Shown here: positions 1 through 8,348 of the stretch, in pieces | How positions within the stretch are numbered: position 1 is the first letter of the stretch | Layout of the letters: each line of letters begins with the position of its first letter | NCBI GenBank assembly: GCA_002706765.1 | Contig: PAJV01000007.1 | Coordinates: forward strand, 21,328 to 66,172 | Reading direction: 5' to 3' | Length of the DNA: 44,845 bases | DNA from: Gimesia sp. | GTDB lineage: Bacteria; Planctomycetota; Planctomycetia; Planctomycetales; Planctomycetaceae | The notes under the pieces: generated by a model | Database searches by the model: none | What the model saw: only the letters and a program-made list of their open reading frames with translations | What the model was told of the DNA's origin: nothing | Translations under genes and position numbers: made by a program

Positions 1-1281
1 GCTCCCTACAAACGGATCTATTTAAAGAGTCCGGGACGTCTTTCAGACACTCAGCCTGTCCAGGAGCTCAATACCGTCTTCAAAATTCGCCTTATTCCCT
101 CTAAAACGGAGCCCTTACCTGTTTCCCCGTTGACCATCGATCAGATGAAAACTGCGATCGACGATCTTGCGGAGCAACTGAAATCAGAAGGGAAACTTAC
201 CTCACCGCGAGAATGGCGACGACGCAGTGCTGCCTTCGGACTACCTGGTCTGGACTTGCCAAAATCAGTCGGTGGAAGTGACTGGAACGCCAAGCAGATG
301 CTGGAAGTTTTCAGACACGCAGGTCGGTACAACCTGAATCTGCGAGATGTCGTCGGAGGTGCTCACGGTCGGCCCGTAGTGATGATGGATTCTCCTATCG
401 CAAAGGCCGCACTCCAAAAGCTCGTCGCAGGAGAAGCCTACTTTGCAGTGGCGATCACTGAGGAAGATGCGGGTACGGATACGAAAAGTATGCAGAGCCA
501 GGCAGTGAGAGATGGTGGTGGATTCCGCTTAACTGGCTCGAAACTCTGGAATGCGCGTCTGCGTCAGGCGACACATGTTGTGCTGTATACCAGGTCTGCT
601 GAAGGCTCACCCAATGCTCAGTCAGTTTTCCTGCTGCCGATTAACCATCCTGGTCTGGAGATCGTCGATCGTTACGCTCATGGTCTTACGGGTAATTCTT
701 TCGGTGGACTCAAATTCAACAATATGTATGTGGGACCAGAATATCTGATCGGTAAGGATGGAGACGGAAGCAAAATCTTCGAGAAGCACTTCCTTTACTG
801 GAGGTTAATGCAAGCTGCAGCGGCAATCGGTTGTGGTGAGCGGGCACTGGAAATCATGGCTGAGCGAATCCGACAGCGTCATGTATTAGGAGGACCGATT
901 GGACGGTTCACCCATCTTCAGCAACCAATCGGCGAATACCTCACGAAATTACGGATGGCAACGGCACTGGCACGAGAGGCAGCTAGATTTTATGACCAGG
1001 GTAACTATGAAGCTGCTGAACCACTCGTCAATGGCATTAAGGCCGAAGGAGTTGAGATTGCGTTGGCGGCCTGTGATGCAGCAATGCGTGTTCATGGTGC
1101 GGTGGGTTACAGCCGCGAAGTTGACCTCGGTGACCGAGTGCGTGATCTCATGGGGCTACGTATTGCGGACGGTACCACAGATGTAATGCGGATGACGGTT
1201 GTTAGAGAACAGTATGGTTTTGATCTTTGGGAAATGTCTATTCGTGGCTATTCGGTTGCCCCACCTCGAGAAAGAGAGTAG
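1..1281 (+). CDS. acyl-CoA dehydrogenase family protein, 5' end outside window
   Basis: This flavoprotein family oxidises acyl-CoA (or acyl-carrier-protein) thioesters to enoyl forms. The region after position 130 shows the FAD/substrate loop ITEEDAGTDTKS, the following TGSKLWNA stretch, and a C-terminal four-helix domain with HGAVGYSREVDLGDRVRDL and ADGTTDVMRM, which matches the family's EGTTEI region. The TTG at 130 is a possible start, but the same frame is open without a stop from position 1. The gene therefore probably begins left of the window, and the 43 visible upstream codons may be the end of another domain or an N-terminal extension. The substrate cannot be read from sequence. The base composition is like that of the right-hand chromosomal genes and unlike the AT-rich DNA that follows. 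Confidence 0.85.
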   Translation, partial: APYKRIYLKSPGRLSDTQPVQELNTVFKIRLIPSKTEPLPVSPLTIDQMKTAIDDLAEQLKSEGKLTSPREWRRRSAAFGLPGLDLPKSVGGSDWNAKQMLEVFRHAGRYNLNLRDVVGGAHGRPVVMMDSPIAKAALQKLVAGEAYFAVAITEEDAGTDTKSMQSQAVRDGGGFRLTGSKLWNARLRQATHVVLYTRSAEGSPNAQSVFLLPINHPGLEIVDRYAHGLTGNSFGGLKFNNMYVGPEYLIGKDGDGSKIFEKHFLYWRLMQAAAAIGCGERALEIMAERIRQRHVLGGPIGRFTHLQQPIGEYLTKLRMATALAREAARFYDQGNYEAAEPLVNGIKAEGVEIALAACDAAMRVHGAVGYSREVDLGDRVRDLMGLRIADGTTDVMRMTVVREQYGFDLWEMSIRGYSVAPPRERE

Positions 1282-1599
1282 CAGCTTCCTATTGTGTCAC
1301 AGTAGTGGCAGCTAAAGTCATTCACAAGCAGAAGAAATAGCAATCGAGGCTTTCACCTTGGTCTGATACGGAACAATGTGAGACATAAACAGAACTCCTT
1401 TTAGAAATAGAGCCACTAGATCACGACGCCTCAAGCGATAAAAGCCGCGAAACATTATTTCGATAAAGTTTCCTGTTAAGAAGCATCGCTGAAAATGTAA
1501 CTGATATTTCTACCATTGCACTGCATACATGGTTAGTACTGGATTTGAGAGAAGATCGCATTTTTAATTATATTTTGTCTTTAAATTTGGAGCTGAATT
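1282..1599. other. intergenic region, AT-rich toward its 3' end
   Basis: There is no convincing gene in these 318 bases. Composition shifts to AT-rich from about 1430 onward, which marks the transition from the chromosomal gene on the left to the accessory region. The only feature I can support is the promoter-like pair just before the gene at 1600. Confidence 0.6.
1545..1574 (+). promoter_or_regulatory. candidate sigma70-type promoter
   Basis: TTGAGA (1545-1550), an 18-base spacer and TATATT (1569-1574) precede the gene at 1600. A GGAG ribosome-binding site lies at 1589-1592, seven bases before the ATG. The match is by eye only and planctomycete promoter rules are poorly known. Confidence 0.4.
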
Positions 1600-2001
1600 A
1601 TGGCTAAAAAATATCCACTTACTGCGAATCAATTTGATGGATTGAATGTGCTCACGGGCTGGTCAATCAATGAATTACCTGATTCGACATGGAAGGATAT
1701 TCCTAATCTGCCAAGAAAAGAAAACACCATCTCAGTTATGGCAAGCGGAGATTGCTCATCTGAAATTTTAAACGGAATTAATTCTATAGTTGGGATAGAT
1801 GTACTTGTTCATGAAACAAACCCAAAGCCTGGTGAAAAACCAGGTAACGCATACCATATGGTTATCCAAAAAATCAACGATGATAAGTATCCCTATTTAA
1901 TGCACGGCCCCTTCAACAAGCAGACAGTGGTACCCCATCATTTTGAAGCCGAAGACTTGGAAATATATTTTGAGCAAGGGACTGATGATACTATTTCTTA
2001 A
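1600..2001 (+). CDS. hypothetical protein, 133 aa
   Basis: I do not recognise this family. The protein is soluble-looking, with no signal peptide or membrane segment. It contains a GDCSSEILNGINSIVGIDVLVHE stretch (split here as GDCSSEILN and GIDVLVHE) and a later NAYHMVIQ...YLMHGP stretch. The Cys and two His residues might suggest a cysteine-hydrolase fold, but nothing diagnostic is visible. The ATG is supported by GGAG seven bases upstream and a promoter-like pair before that. The gene is AT-rich compared with its left neighbour and sits alone between an acyl-CoA dehydrogenase and the SIR2 pair, which suggests horizontally acquired DNA. Confidence 0.6.
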   Translation: MAKKYPLTANQFDGLNVLTGWSINELPDSTWKDIPNLPRKENTISVMASGDCSSEILNGINSIVGIDVLVHETNPKPGEKPGNAYHMVIQKINDDKYPYLMHGPFNKQTVVPHHFEAEDLEIYFEQGTDDTIS

Positions 2002-2242
2002 TAGAAATTCATTTCACTATCTAAGTAATATTATTGAGTATGGACCTACTCCCATACACACAGTAATTTCCTGCCCCATCCTTCAGCCACATCATTTTCA
2101 AATTATACAGCCGCCTTTAATCAAATACTGACTAATGGAATCATGCCCTAATCAACTACCATAATGTATCCAATTGCAGTAATTCCTCATCACGCATTAT
2201 GCACTGCATTCTTCACAAAAATATCTTTAATAGATAGTTTAA

Positions 2243-3004
2243 ATGTACCCTGACTACAACGTTTCTGACAGCTGGTGTAAACACATCCCACTCTTACATC
2301 GCACGCTGGCTGACCCATCATTCAAAAATGACTTTCCTGGAACGCGAACGTTGGATTCACTCAATGAAGCATGTTCCTACTGGGAGACTCTTCACTACCT
2401 GTTTCCTGCGCTACTGGGATGGAAGAATCCGGGAGCAGGCCTTGCCTGGTGGTACAAACAAGACCAGTCTGTTGATGATTCCCCTCTACTCCGAATCGTT
2501 TCTGAACTTTGGAATAACGAAGGACAACTTGATTATTATGCCGCATGGGTCTGGACTCATGGTTCTGGTATTTTTCTCCCGGCAAATAGCCGTGCTGAAG
2601 ATTATGCGAAAAAATCGCTCTTCAACAGTCTGGAGTGGTGGAGAGCATTTCTGTATCGCCCTGAGGCTGAGTGGTATAACCCTTTTTACGGTGGTACAAA
2701 TCCATTGCACCTGGGGCATAGCGATTCGTTCGGTTTTGATGAAACCTTATCAGATCGATCTGAACTTTATTATGATGTAACGAAACGCAGTGCCGTGCTG
2801 ATTGCGAATAACCTGGGGAGCTGGCGACGAGATTTAGCTGGAGTAAAAGAGAAGTTACCCGACCTTGGAGAACGTTCCTGGTATGTAAATGTCTTTGATC
2901 GACAGTATGGTTTTTTAGGCTTGTTTCGGCAAAGTCGAGGCACGAGACTTTGGTTCCAGGGAAAACACAATGTACATATCAAAGGCAATCTGGGACGAAG
3001 CTGA
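2243..3004 (+). CDS. hypothetical protein upstream of SIR2-like gene, 253 aa
   Basis: The family is not recognised. The protein is rich in Trp and Tyr, with runs such as SYWETLHYLFP, GAGLAWWYKQD and LDYYAAWVWTHG. It looks globular, with no signal peptide and no membrane segment. The C-terminal part (WYVNVFDRQYGFLGLFRQSRGTR, about residues 215-240) is basic and could contact nucleic acid or another protein, but that is speculation. The chosen ATG has no clear ribosome-binding site, so the start is uncertain. The gene ends 38 bases before the SIR2-like gene on the same strand, so the two probably form an operon that converges on the BREX operon. A role as partner of the SIR2 protein is inferred from position only. 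Confidence 0.65.
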   Translation: MYPDYNVSDSWCKHIPLLHRTLADPSFKNDFPGTRTLDSLNEACSYWETLHYLFPALLGWKNPGAGLAWWYKQDQSVDDSPLLRIVSELWNNEGQLDYYAAWVWTHGSGIFLPANSRAEDYAKKSLFNSLEWWRAFLYRPEAEWYNPFYGGTNPLHLGHSDSFGFDETLSDRSELYYDVTKRSAVLIANNLGSWRRDLAGVKEKLPDLGERSWYVNVFDRQYGFLGLFRQSRGTRLWFQGKHNVHIKGNLGRS

Positions 3005-3042
3005 TCGTCTTGGAAAGCATTTTTAGATAAAGCCAAGGGAGT

Positions 3043-4077
3043 ATGATGTCTGAACTCGATCGAAAAAGAATTCAAGTTCCTGATATGGAACGACCACATG
3101 TTGTAATTCTTGGTGCTGGTGCCAGCTTAGCAGCATTTCCTCCTGGTAATAAATATGGACTAAAGCTGCCACTGATGTGGAACATCGTTGATGTTGTCGG
3201 CCTTGGTGAAATGCTTGATGAAGCCGGAATCACTGAACACCGTGATGATTTCGAGACTCTCTATTCGAACCTCGTAATAGCAGGGGAACATCCTGAACTT
3301 GTTCGAAAGATCGATTCTGCAGTCTTCGATTACTTTGCTTCACTTGAACTGCCTGATGAGCCGACTCTTTACGATCACCTTGTCAGATCACTGAGAAAAA
3401 AAGATGTCATTGCCACATTCAACTGGGATCCGTTTCTTGTACAGGCGATCGCTCGTTCCCAAGATCCGGATCTGTGTCCAGTGACATTATTTCTGCATGG
3501 TAACACCGCCATCGGTCATTGTATGGATCACAAGCCTATAGCAGTTGGAGCTAGAGGAAATAACTGCCATCGTTGCAACAAGCCTCTGCAGGACAGCCGA
3601 CTATTGTACCCCGTTGGACAGAAAAACTATGCCTCAGACCCGTACATCGCAAAAAGCTGGGAACTGTTGCAGCGATTTCTTCAGGATGCATTTGTTGTAA
3701 CAGTGTTTGGCTACAGCGCCCCCGTAACGGATGTCGAAGCAGTAGATCTGTTGAAAGCTGGATGGGAAAACGCTGAAACCAGGAATTTGGAAGAAATCGA
3801 AATATTAGATATTAGAGAAGAGGAAGAACTTTATAATACATGGGAGCCATTTATCCACTCGCATCACTGTCGATTCCCAACATCTTTTTACAACTCCATC
3901 ATCGGCCTCAGCCCACGTCGGTCCTGTGAAGCAATGTGGGCTACTTTAATGGATGTAGTCTTCATCGAACCTAATCCCATCCCGCAGGATGCAGGTTGGG
4001 ATGAGCTCGATGATTATTTCAACATACTTCATGAGGACGAACAGAATTTTAACACCCAAACGGAAAATGATTTCTGA
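3043..4077 (+). CDS. SIR2-like domain protein, putative defence NADase
   Basis: SIR2-fold proteins bind NAD; those in defence islands (for example ThsA- and DSR-type) deplete it after phage infection. Visible family marks are the nucleotide-binding GAGAS (residues 24-28), TFNWDP (125-130, the conserved Asn/Asp region), LHG with the candidate catalytic His152, a CHRC pair (Cys175 and Cys178) that may bind zinc with other residues, and VFGYS with GYS at 223-225. The remaining C-terminal 120 residues are acidic and unassigned. AAGGGAG directly precedes the tandem ATGATG start, so the first or second Met could be used. It lies just downstream of the unknown gene at 2243 and converges with brxHI. 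SIR2 assignment is good; the NADase activity and the defence role are inferred. Confidence 0.8.
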   Translation: MMSELDRKRIQVPDMERPHVVILGAGASLAAFPPGNKYGLKLPLMWNIVDVVGLGEMLDEAGITEHRDDFETLYSNLVIAGEHPELVRKIDSAVFDYFASLELPDEPTLYDHLVRSLRKKDVIATFNWDPFLVQAIARSQDPDLCPVTLFLHGNTAIGHCMDHKPIAVGARGNNCHRCNKPLQDSRLLYPVGQKNYASDPYIAKSWELLQRFLQDAFVVTVFGYSAPVTDVEAVDLLKAGWENAETRNLEEIEILDIREEEELYNTWEPFIHSHHCRFPTSFYNSIIGLSPRRSCEAMWATLMDVVFIEPNPIPQDAGWDELDDYFNILHEDEQNFNTQTENDF

Positions 4078-4096
4078 AGCTCGGGGATCAACTTTC

Positions 4097-4116
4097 TGAT
4101 GTCGGAAATGACATCA
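4097..4116. terminator. hairpin between convergent genes
   Basis: TGATGTC (4097-4103) and GACATCA (4110-4116) form a perfect seven-base stem around a six-base loop. They sit in the 41 bases between the stops of the SIR2-like gene and brxHI. There is no U-run on either side, so it is either a weak bidirectional terminator or an mRNA 3'-end protecting hairpin. Confidence 0.4.
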
Positions 4117-4118
4117 AG

Positions 4119-6224
4119 CTACTGCTGCACGATGAACCGCACATCCTCTTGAATGACATGCTGTGTTGCTGTTATGTCTTGCAGTCGCCGCTCCAGCATT
4201 TCGATCGCCAGCTGATTCGGCAGACATTCCGAAAACTTTAACCCGTCGATGGCATTTTCGTCTACAGCAGGAAACAGGTTTACTACGTCCTGCTGTCTCA
4301 GTGATCCAATCGCTGATTCCACATCCTGCAGTTTTAAAGCAGCAGGAAATGTCAAACTGAAACTGTCGTGAGTGACTTCATTTTGGATAAGCCGGGAAAG
4401 CGCGCGTGCCAGCGTCGCGTTCGCCCGGTTGCCTCCAAAGGTCCACCACTCTACTTCTCCCTTACTGGTCTGGATCGCGGCTGACGAATCTGTCTGTAAC
4501 CAGGGAGAGTCATACCGGATCTCTTCAATCCGTTCTATTGCGCGCCGGGACCAGTAGTCGGCATGGTCATCCGTGGCCAGGACACGTTTGATAGATTGAG
4601 ACAGACGGAACCCCAGTCCCTGCCCTTCGCCCATCCATCGGGTGCGACCTTTTGATTCGGTCGGTTCCACATACGCCCGCCGTCGTTGCCAGTCGATATG
4701 ATTCACCTGCCAGGCCCGCCCCCCCAGTAACAGAATTCGGGGGCCTTCCTGCTTGCCCAGGAAAGTCATTTCGTCGACATACCCCAGTTCGTTACGCCCA
4801 TGCAAAATGGAAAACAACGGAGGAGACATGAATACGGAGAGTAGTTCCATAAAATTCTTGCGGCCAAATGTATTTTCCCCCGCACGTCCCATGCCCAGAA
4901 TTCCCGAGTCGTCCCAGAGAATCTCTTTTTCGAGCATGGCGGTCACTAGCTGGTCTACACGATCCGGGGTGATCGCCTGAAAGCCGGAGACACCAGACAC
5001 CCACTTGAACCATTCCGCTCGGCCAATGCCGCTTTCCTGCAGCACGAGCGCCATCAACTGTTGCGCCAGTACATGATACGGCAACGGCGGCGGTTCAATG
5101 GGTTCGACATACCCCTCGGCCCACAGTTCAATCAATGCGGCTGCCTGGATCAGTGTTTCATCTTTTGTCGCCAGATACAGACAGTTCCTGAGTGTCCCCG
5201 CACGTCTCCCGGTCCGCCCCATCCTCTGCAGGAAGCTCGATACCGTCGGTGGTGAATCGATCTGGATGACACGATCTAGATTACCGACGTCAATCCCCAG
5301 CTCCAGCACACTTGTTGCCACAATCACACAGTCCTGGCGTGAGGCAAACGCTTCTTCTGCCTGGTTGCGTTGCTCCTGGCTGAGTGAACTGTGGGTCACA
5401 AATGTGGTGACTTCCAACCGTCTTAATTCGGATGCGAGCTGCTCGGCGCGGGCGCGGCTGTCGACAAACACCAGTCGTTTTTCCCCTCGATGCAGTCGGG
5501 AAATCACCACCGCCGCATTGGACAGCGAACCGACATAATCGAGCTGCACATCCGCAGCACTGGCGCTGGATTCCAAGGGCAAAAAGACATCGCGTGGCCC
5601 CGCGCATGAACCGGCCAGCCAGTCCACCAGGGTCTCCGGATTGCCGACCGTCGCGGAAAGCCCCAGACGCTGGATCTCACGACCGGAGAGTTTTGAGACC
5701 CGTTCCAGAACCGAAAGTAGATGCCAGCCCCGATCGTCGCCGGCGAAGGCATGGATTTCGTCAATGACCACTACTTGCAGATTGCGAAACAGACTGCGTG
5801 CATCCACATTCGGCGAAACGAGCATCACTTCCAATGATTCAGGCGTCGTCAGCAGCATATCAGGCGGTTCGCGCAGAATCTTCTTGCGTGCGGATGACTT
5901 CACATCCCCATGCCACAATGCAGAACGTCGCCCCAGCAACGTGCAATACCGGTCCAGCCGCACATCCAGGTTATTGAGTAACGCCTTAATCGGGCAGAGA
6001 TAGAGTACGCTCAATCCGGACCAGCCCTCTGTCAGCATCCGGGAAGCCACCGGAAAAAAAGCCGCTTCCGTCTTCCCCCCGGCCGTCGGCGCCAGCACGA
6101 TCATATGCTTGCCGTCCAGGATCTCGGGAATCACCGCTTCCTGAAACGGCCGCAGCTCACGCCAGCCCAGACTGTTCACAATATGATGCTGCAACGCAGG
6201 ATGCAGACGGTCAAAACTACTCAT
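4119..6224 (-). CDS. brxHI: BREX type 2 DEAD/DEAH helicase BrxHI (Lhr-like)
   Basis: This superfamily 2 ATP-dependent helicase is the usual last gene of type 2 BREX loci. The Walker A motif is APTAGGKT (residues 45-52). Motif II is DEIH (about 154-157), motif III is LSATVGNP (about 191) and motif VI is QRMGRTGRR (about 334). The region after residue 370 resembles the Lhr winged-helix core. At 701 aa it appears complete. The start ATG lies one base from the stop of the upstream gene, so translation is probably coupled. It is the twelfth gene of the minus-strand run. Its precise role in BREX defence is not established. The helicase family is certain; the brxHI name rests on the neighbouring pgl genes. 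Confidence 0.88.
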   Translation of the reverse strand: MSSFDRLHPALQHHIVNSLGWRELRPFQEAVIPEILDGKHMIVLAPTAGGKTEAAFFPVASRMLTEGWSGLSVLYLCPIKALLNNLDVRLDRYCTLLGRRSALWHGDVKSSARKKILREPPDMLLTTPESLEVMLVSPNVDARSLFRNLQVVVIDEIHAFAGDDRGWHLLSVLERVSKLSGREIQRLGLSATVGNPETLVDWLAGSCAGPRDVFLPLESSASAADVQLDYVGSLSNAAVVISRLHRGEKRLVFVDSRARAEQLASELRRLEVTTFVTHSSLSQEQRNQAEEAFASRQDCVIVATSVLELGIDVGNLDRVIQIDSPPTVSSFLQRMGRTGRRAGTLRNCLYLATKDETLIQAAALIELWAEGYVEPIEPPPLPYHVLAQQLMALVLQESGIGRAEWFKWVSGVSGFQAITPDRVDQLVTAMLEKEILWDDSGILGMGRAGENTFGRKNFMELLSVFMSPPLFSILHGRNELGYVDEMTFLGKQEGPRILLLGGRAWQVNHIDWQRRRAYVEPTESKGRTRWMGEGQGLGFRLSQSIKRVLATDDHADYWSRRAIERIEEIRYDSPWLQTDSSAAIQTSKGEVEWWTFGGNRANATLARALSRLIQNEVTHDSFSLTFPAALKLQDVESAIGSLRQQDVVNLFPAVDENAIDGLKFSECLPNQLAIEMLERRLQDITATQHVIQEDVRFIVQQ

Positions 6225-6225
6225 A

Positions 6226-7035
6226 CTATACCCCCTCTTCAGGGTAGGGGTTTTTCCTTCTCGCCGCTAAACAGCATTGAATATAAAATTGTTTAATTGC
6301 AGTCTGTCTATTCTCATCAGAGATTGCATCAATTAATGTTTCCCAGCTTATACAGCGAAGCTGATCATCTTCATTAAGTTTTTTCAGCAGAGGCTCAAAA
6401 TATTCAGTTTTCCAGATATGCAGTTCTTCTCTTTCTGGTCCAACAAACTGCTCGATCCGCTTTTTGATCCGCTTACGCATGTTCGTCTTGCTAAGTTTGG
6501 TCTTAAAAAGACCTTTCTTGATTTGTGATCTCGGTGCAATTATCCGGAACGAAATCATTGGAACATCTTCAGGCGTGATCTCTTTCGTTGCTAATGTCTC
6601 CGCCATACAGGCCACAGTTCGAACAGCCTGATCATACTCGGGGTCTGCTTTGACTCCTTTAGAAAGCTGAGAAAACATTTTCGCTTCAAAAACTTCAAAA
6701 CGTTTTGGATTCTCTAATAGTTCGACCCCTGTTTGAGTACCTGTTTTCCATTGAAAATCGCCGACGATGCCATCGACATTGGTGCATGTTTCATAAGCTT
6801 TACCACGTGATTTTCTAAACGGTGTGTACAATCTGGCTTCAGAAAACCAGTTCAGTGTTACATCTCCTTTTGGAATGAAATTTTCCAGCAGCCCCTCACT
6901 GGCGGCATGCAGTATCAACCTGAGCATCCAGCCTTCACTGTAAAGTGATGTTGGCGGCATGCACTTGTTGTCACCGTTCAGTCCACCTAACATCTCTGCA
7001 ATGTAATTGAACGCATCCTTTTTTTTCGCGCACAT
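6226..7035 (-). CDS. putative PD-(D/E)xK-type nuclease in BREX operon, 269 aa
   Basis: This gene is not one of the six core type 2 BREX genes. The spacing of acidic residues fits a restriction-endonuclease fold: SEGW with Glu34 in a first helix, VDGIVGDF with Asp88 and Asp93 in a beta hairpin, then FEVFEAKM with Glu117 and Lys119 as the ExK motif on the next strand. The C-terminal half is Lys/Arg-rich (a KTNMRKRIKKRIEQ run near residue 180). The start overlaps the brxD stop as TAATG and the stop is one base before brxHI, so it is co-translated with the BREX genes. It is more AT-rich than brxD and brxHI, which suggests later insertion into the operon. The nuclease assignment is inference from motif spacing. 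Confidence 0.55.
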   Translation of the reverse strand: MCAKKKDAFNYIAEMLGGLNGDNKCMPPTSLYSEGWMLRLILHAASEGLLENFIPKGDVTLNWFSEARLYTPFRKSRGKAYETCTNVDGIVGDFQWKTGTQTGVELLENPKRFEVFEAKMFSQLSKGVKADPEYDQAVRTVACMAETLATKEITPEDVPMISFRIIAPRSQIKKGLFKTKLSKTNMRKRIKKRIEQFVGPEREELHIWKTEYFEPLLKKLNEDDQLRCISWETLIDAISDENRQTAIKQFYIQCCLAARRKNPYPEEGV

Positions 7036-8348
7036 TACAAATCCAATTCTATTTCATCCACGTCAGTCGCGGCTGCGGCCTGGCGTTCGATGGCTGTCAT
7101 TTCAGAATCGGTCATCGTCAGCCTGTAGTCGGCGCGGGGATTGAAGTCGGCGTGCTGATCGATCCGGTCCAGCACATCGGTCACCTTTTTCAGGTAGATG
7201 CGTGGCGCGACGCCGATTTTCCCCCCCAGCTTCCCGGCCACTGCCTCGGCCAGATCCTGGATGTAGTCATCGCCGCACAATGTTGCGATGCGATCGGCGG
7301 AGTCGGCGTGTTCCTGAAAAATATCGCGGACCTTGCAGCCCACCAGTTGCAGCCGCTCCAGGTTAAACGCGGGCAGACGGATCTGGGGGGCACGCGGATT
7401 GTCAAACCGGGCCTCCATCTGAAAATCGACATGCAGCCGCTGCGCAAGTGGTTCCAGTCTTTGAATTCCCTGGGGACCTTCAAAGAAGGCGGGAGTCCCG
7501 GTGATCAGCAGATACAGCCCCGGAAACCGGCCCGCATCCACTTCGTCGATCAGCTGACGCAGGGCGTTCAGACTCTTATCGCGGACATCGCTCCGCACAC
7601 GTTGAATCGTTTCCACTTCATCCAGAATCAGCAACAAGCCCGGATGACCAGAGTCGCGCAGCACCACCAGCACGCCTTGCAGAAAACTGAGCGCCCCAAA
7701 GTGATCGATGTCCCCTTTCACGCCACAGTATCGCTTGGCCGCCGATGCCACGTTCGGCTGTCCGGCCAGCCAGCCCAGAATCCCTTCCGCGGTCGCCCGC
7801 TCATTGGCTGCCAGTGCCTGACGGTACCCCCGCAGCGCGGCACTGAAAGTCGGCGCGGTATCGGTCACTTTCGTCAGCCGCTGTTCCAACAGTTCGCTGG
7901 TCCGCGCAATCAGTGCCTCTTCATCGTCGTTGGCAACAGTCCCTTCGGCGAGCACATCTTCTTCCAGCGCGTAGAACCAGCCATCCACAATGTTGCGCCA
8001 GGCTCCCTGTGGTGTGTCGGCTGTGGAAAGACGTTCCATCAGACGTCGATAGACGGTCTCCAGCCGATGCAGGGGCGTTTCCGTCTCAGAGACCTGAACC
8101 TCAGCGGTCGCGAATCCCCGTTTGCGGGCACGGTCGGCCAGCCAGCGGGAAAAGAAGGTCTTACCACAACCGTATTCACCACGTACCGCCTTGAAGACAC
8201 CGCCTCCCGTAGCGACTTTGTCCAGCTCATCATCAAGGGCCCCTTCAAAACCGTCCAGACCCACTGCAAATGCATCGAGACTGTTCTGGGGGACCGTCCC
8301 CCTGCGCAGGGCATCAATAATCTCCTGACGCCGTTTCGGGCTGATCAT
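7035..8348 (-). CDS. brxD: BREX ATP-binding protein BrxD
   Basis: This AAA-type P-loop ATPase (DUF2791 / BREX ATP-binding family) is a core component of type 2 BREX. Walker A is GEYGCGKT (residues 57-64) and Walker B is LLLILDEVE (about 240-248). A sensor-like LLITGTPAFF follows near residue 280. The N-terminal RRGTVPQNSLDAFAVG stretch matches the region that opens BrxD-type proteins. The ATG overlaps the stop of pglX-2 as ATGA, and the stop overlaps the next start, so it is fully embedded in the operon. Length, 437 aa, is normal for the family. Because pglX-2 immediately upstream is frameshifted, BrxD could suffer reduced translation through lost coupling unless it has its own ribosome-binding site. 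Confidence 0.9.
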   Translation of the reverse strand: MISPKRRQEIIDALRRGTVPQNSLDAFAVGLDGFEGALDDELDKVATGGGVFKAVRGEYGCGKTFFSRWLADRARKRGFATAEVQVSETETPLHRLETVYRRLMERLSTADTPQGAWRNIVDGWFYALEEDVLAEGTVANDDEEALIARTSELLEQRLTKVTDTAPTFSAALRGYRQALAANERATAEGILGWLAGQPNVASAAKRYCGVKGDIDHFGALSFLQGVLVVLRDSGHPGLLLILDEVETIQRVRSDVRDKSLNALRQLIDEVDAGRFPGLYLLITGTPAFFEGPQGIQRLEPLAQRLHVDFQMEARFDNPRAPQIRLPAFNLERLQLVGCKVRDIFQEHADSADRIATLCGDDYIQDLAEAVAGKLGGKIGVAPRIYLKKVTDVLDRIDQHADFNPRADYRLTMTDSEMTAIERQAAAATDVDEIELDL

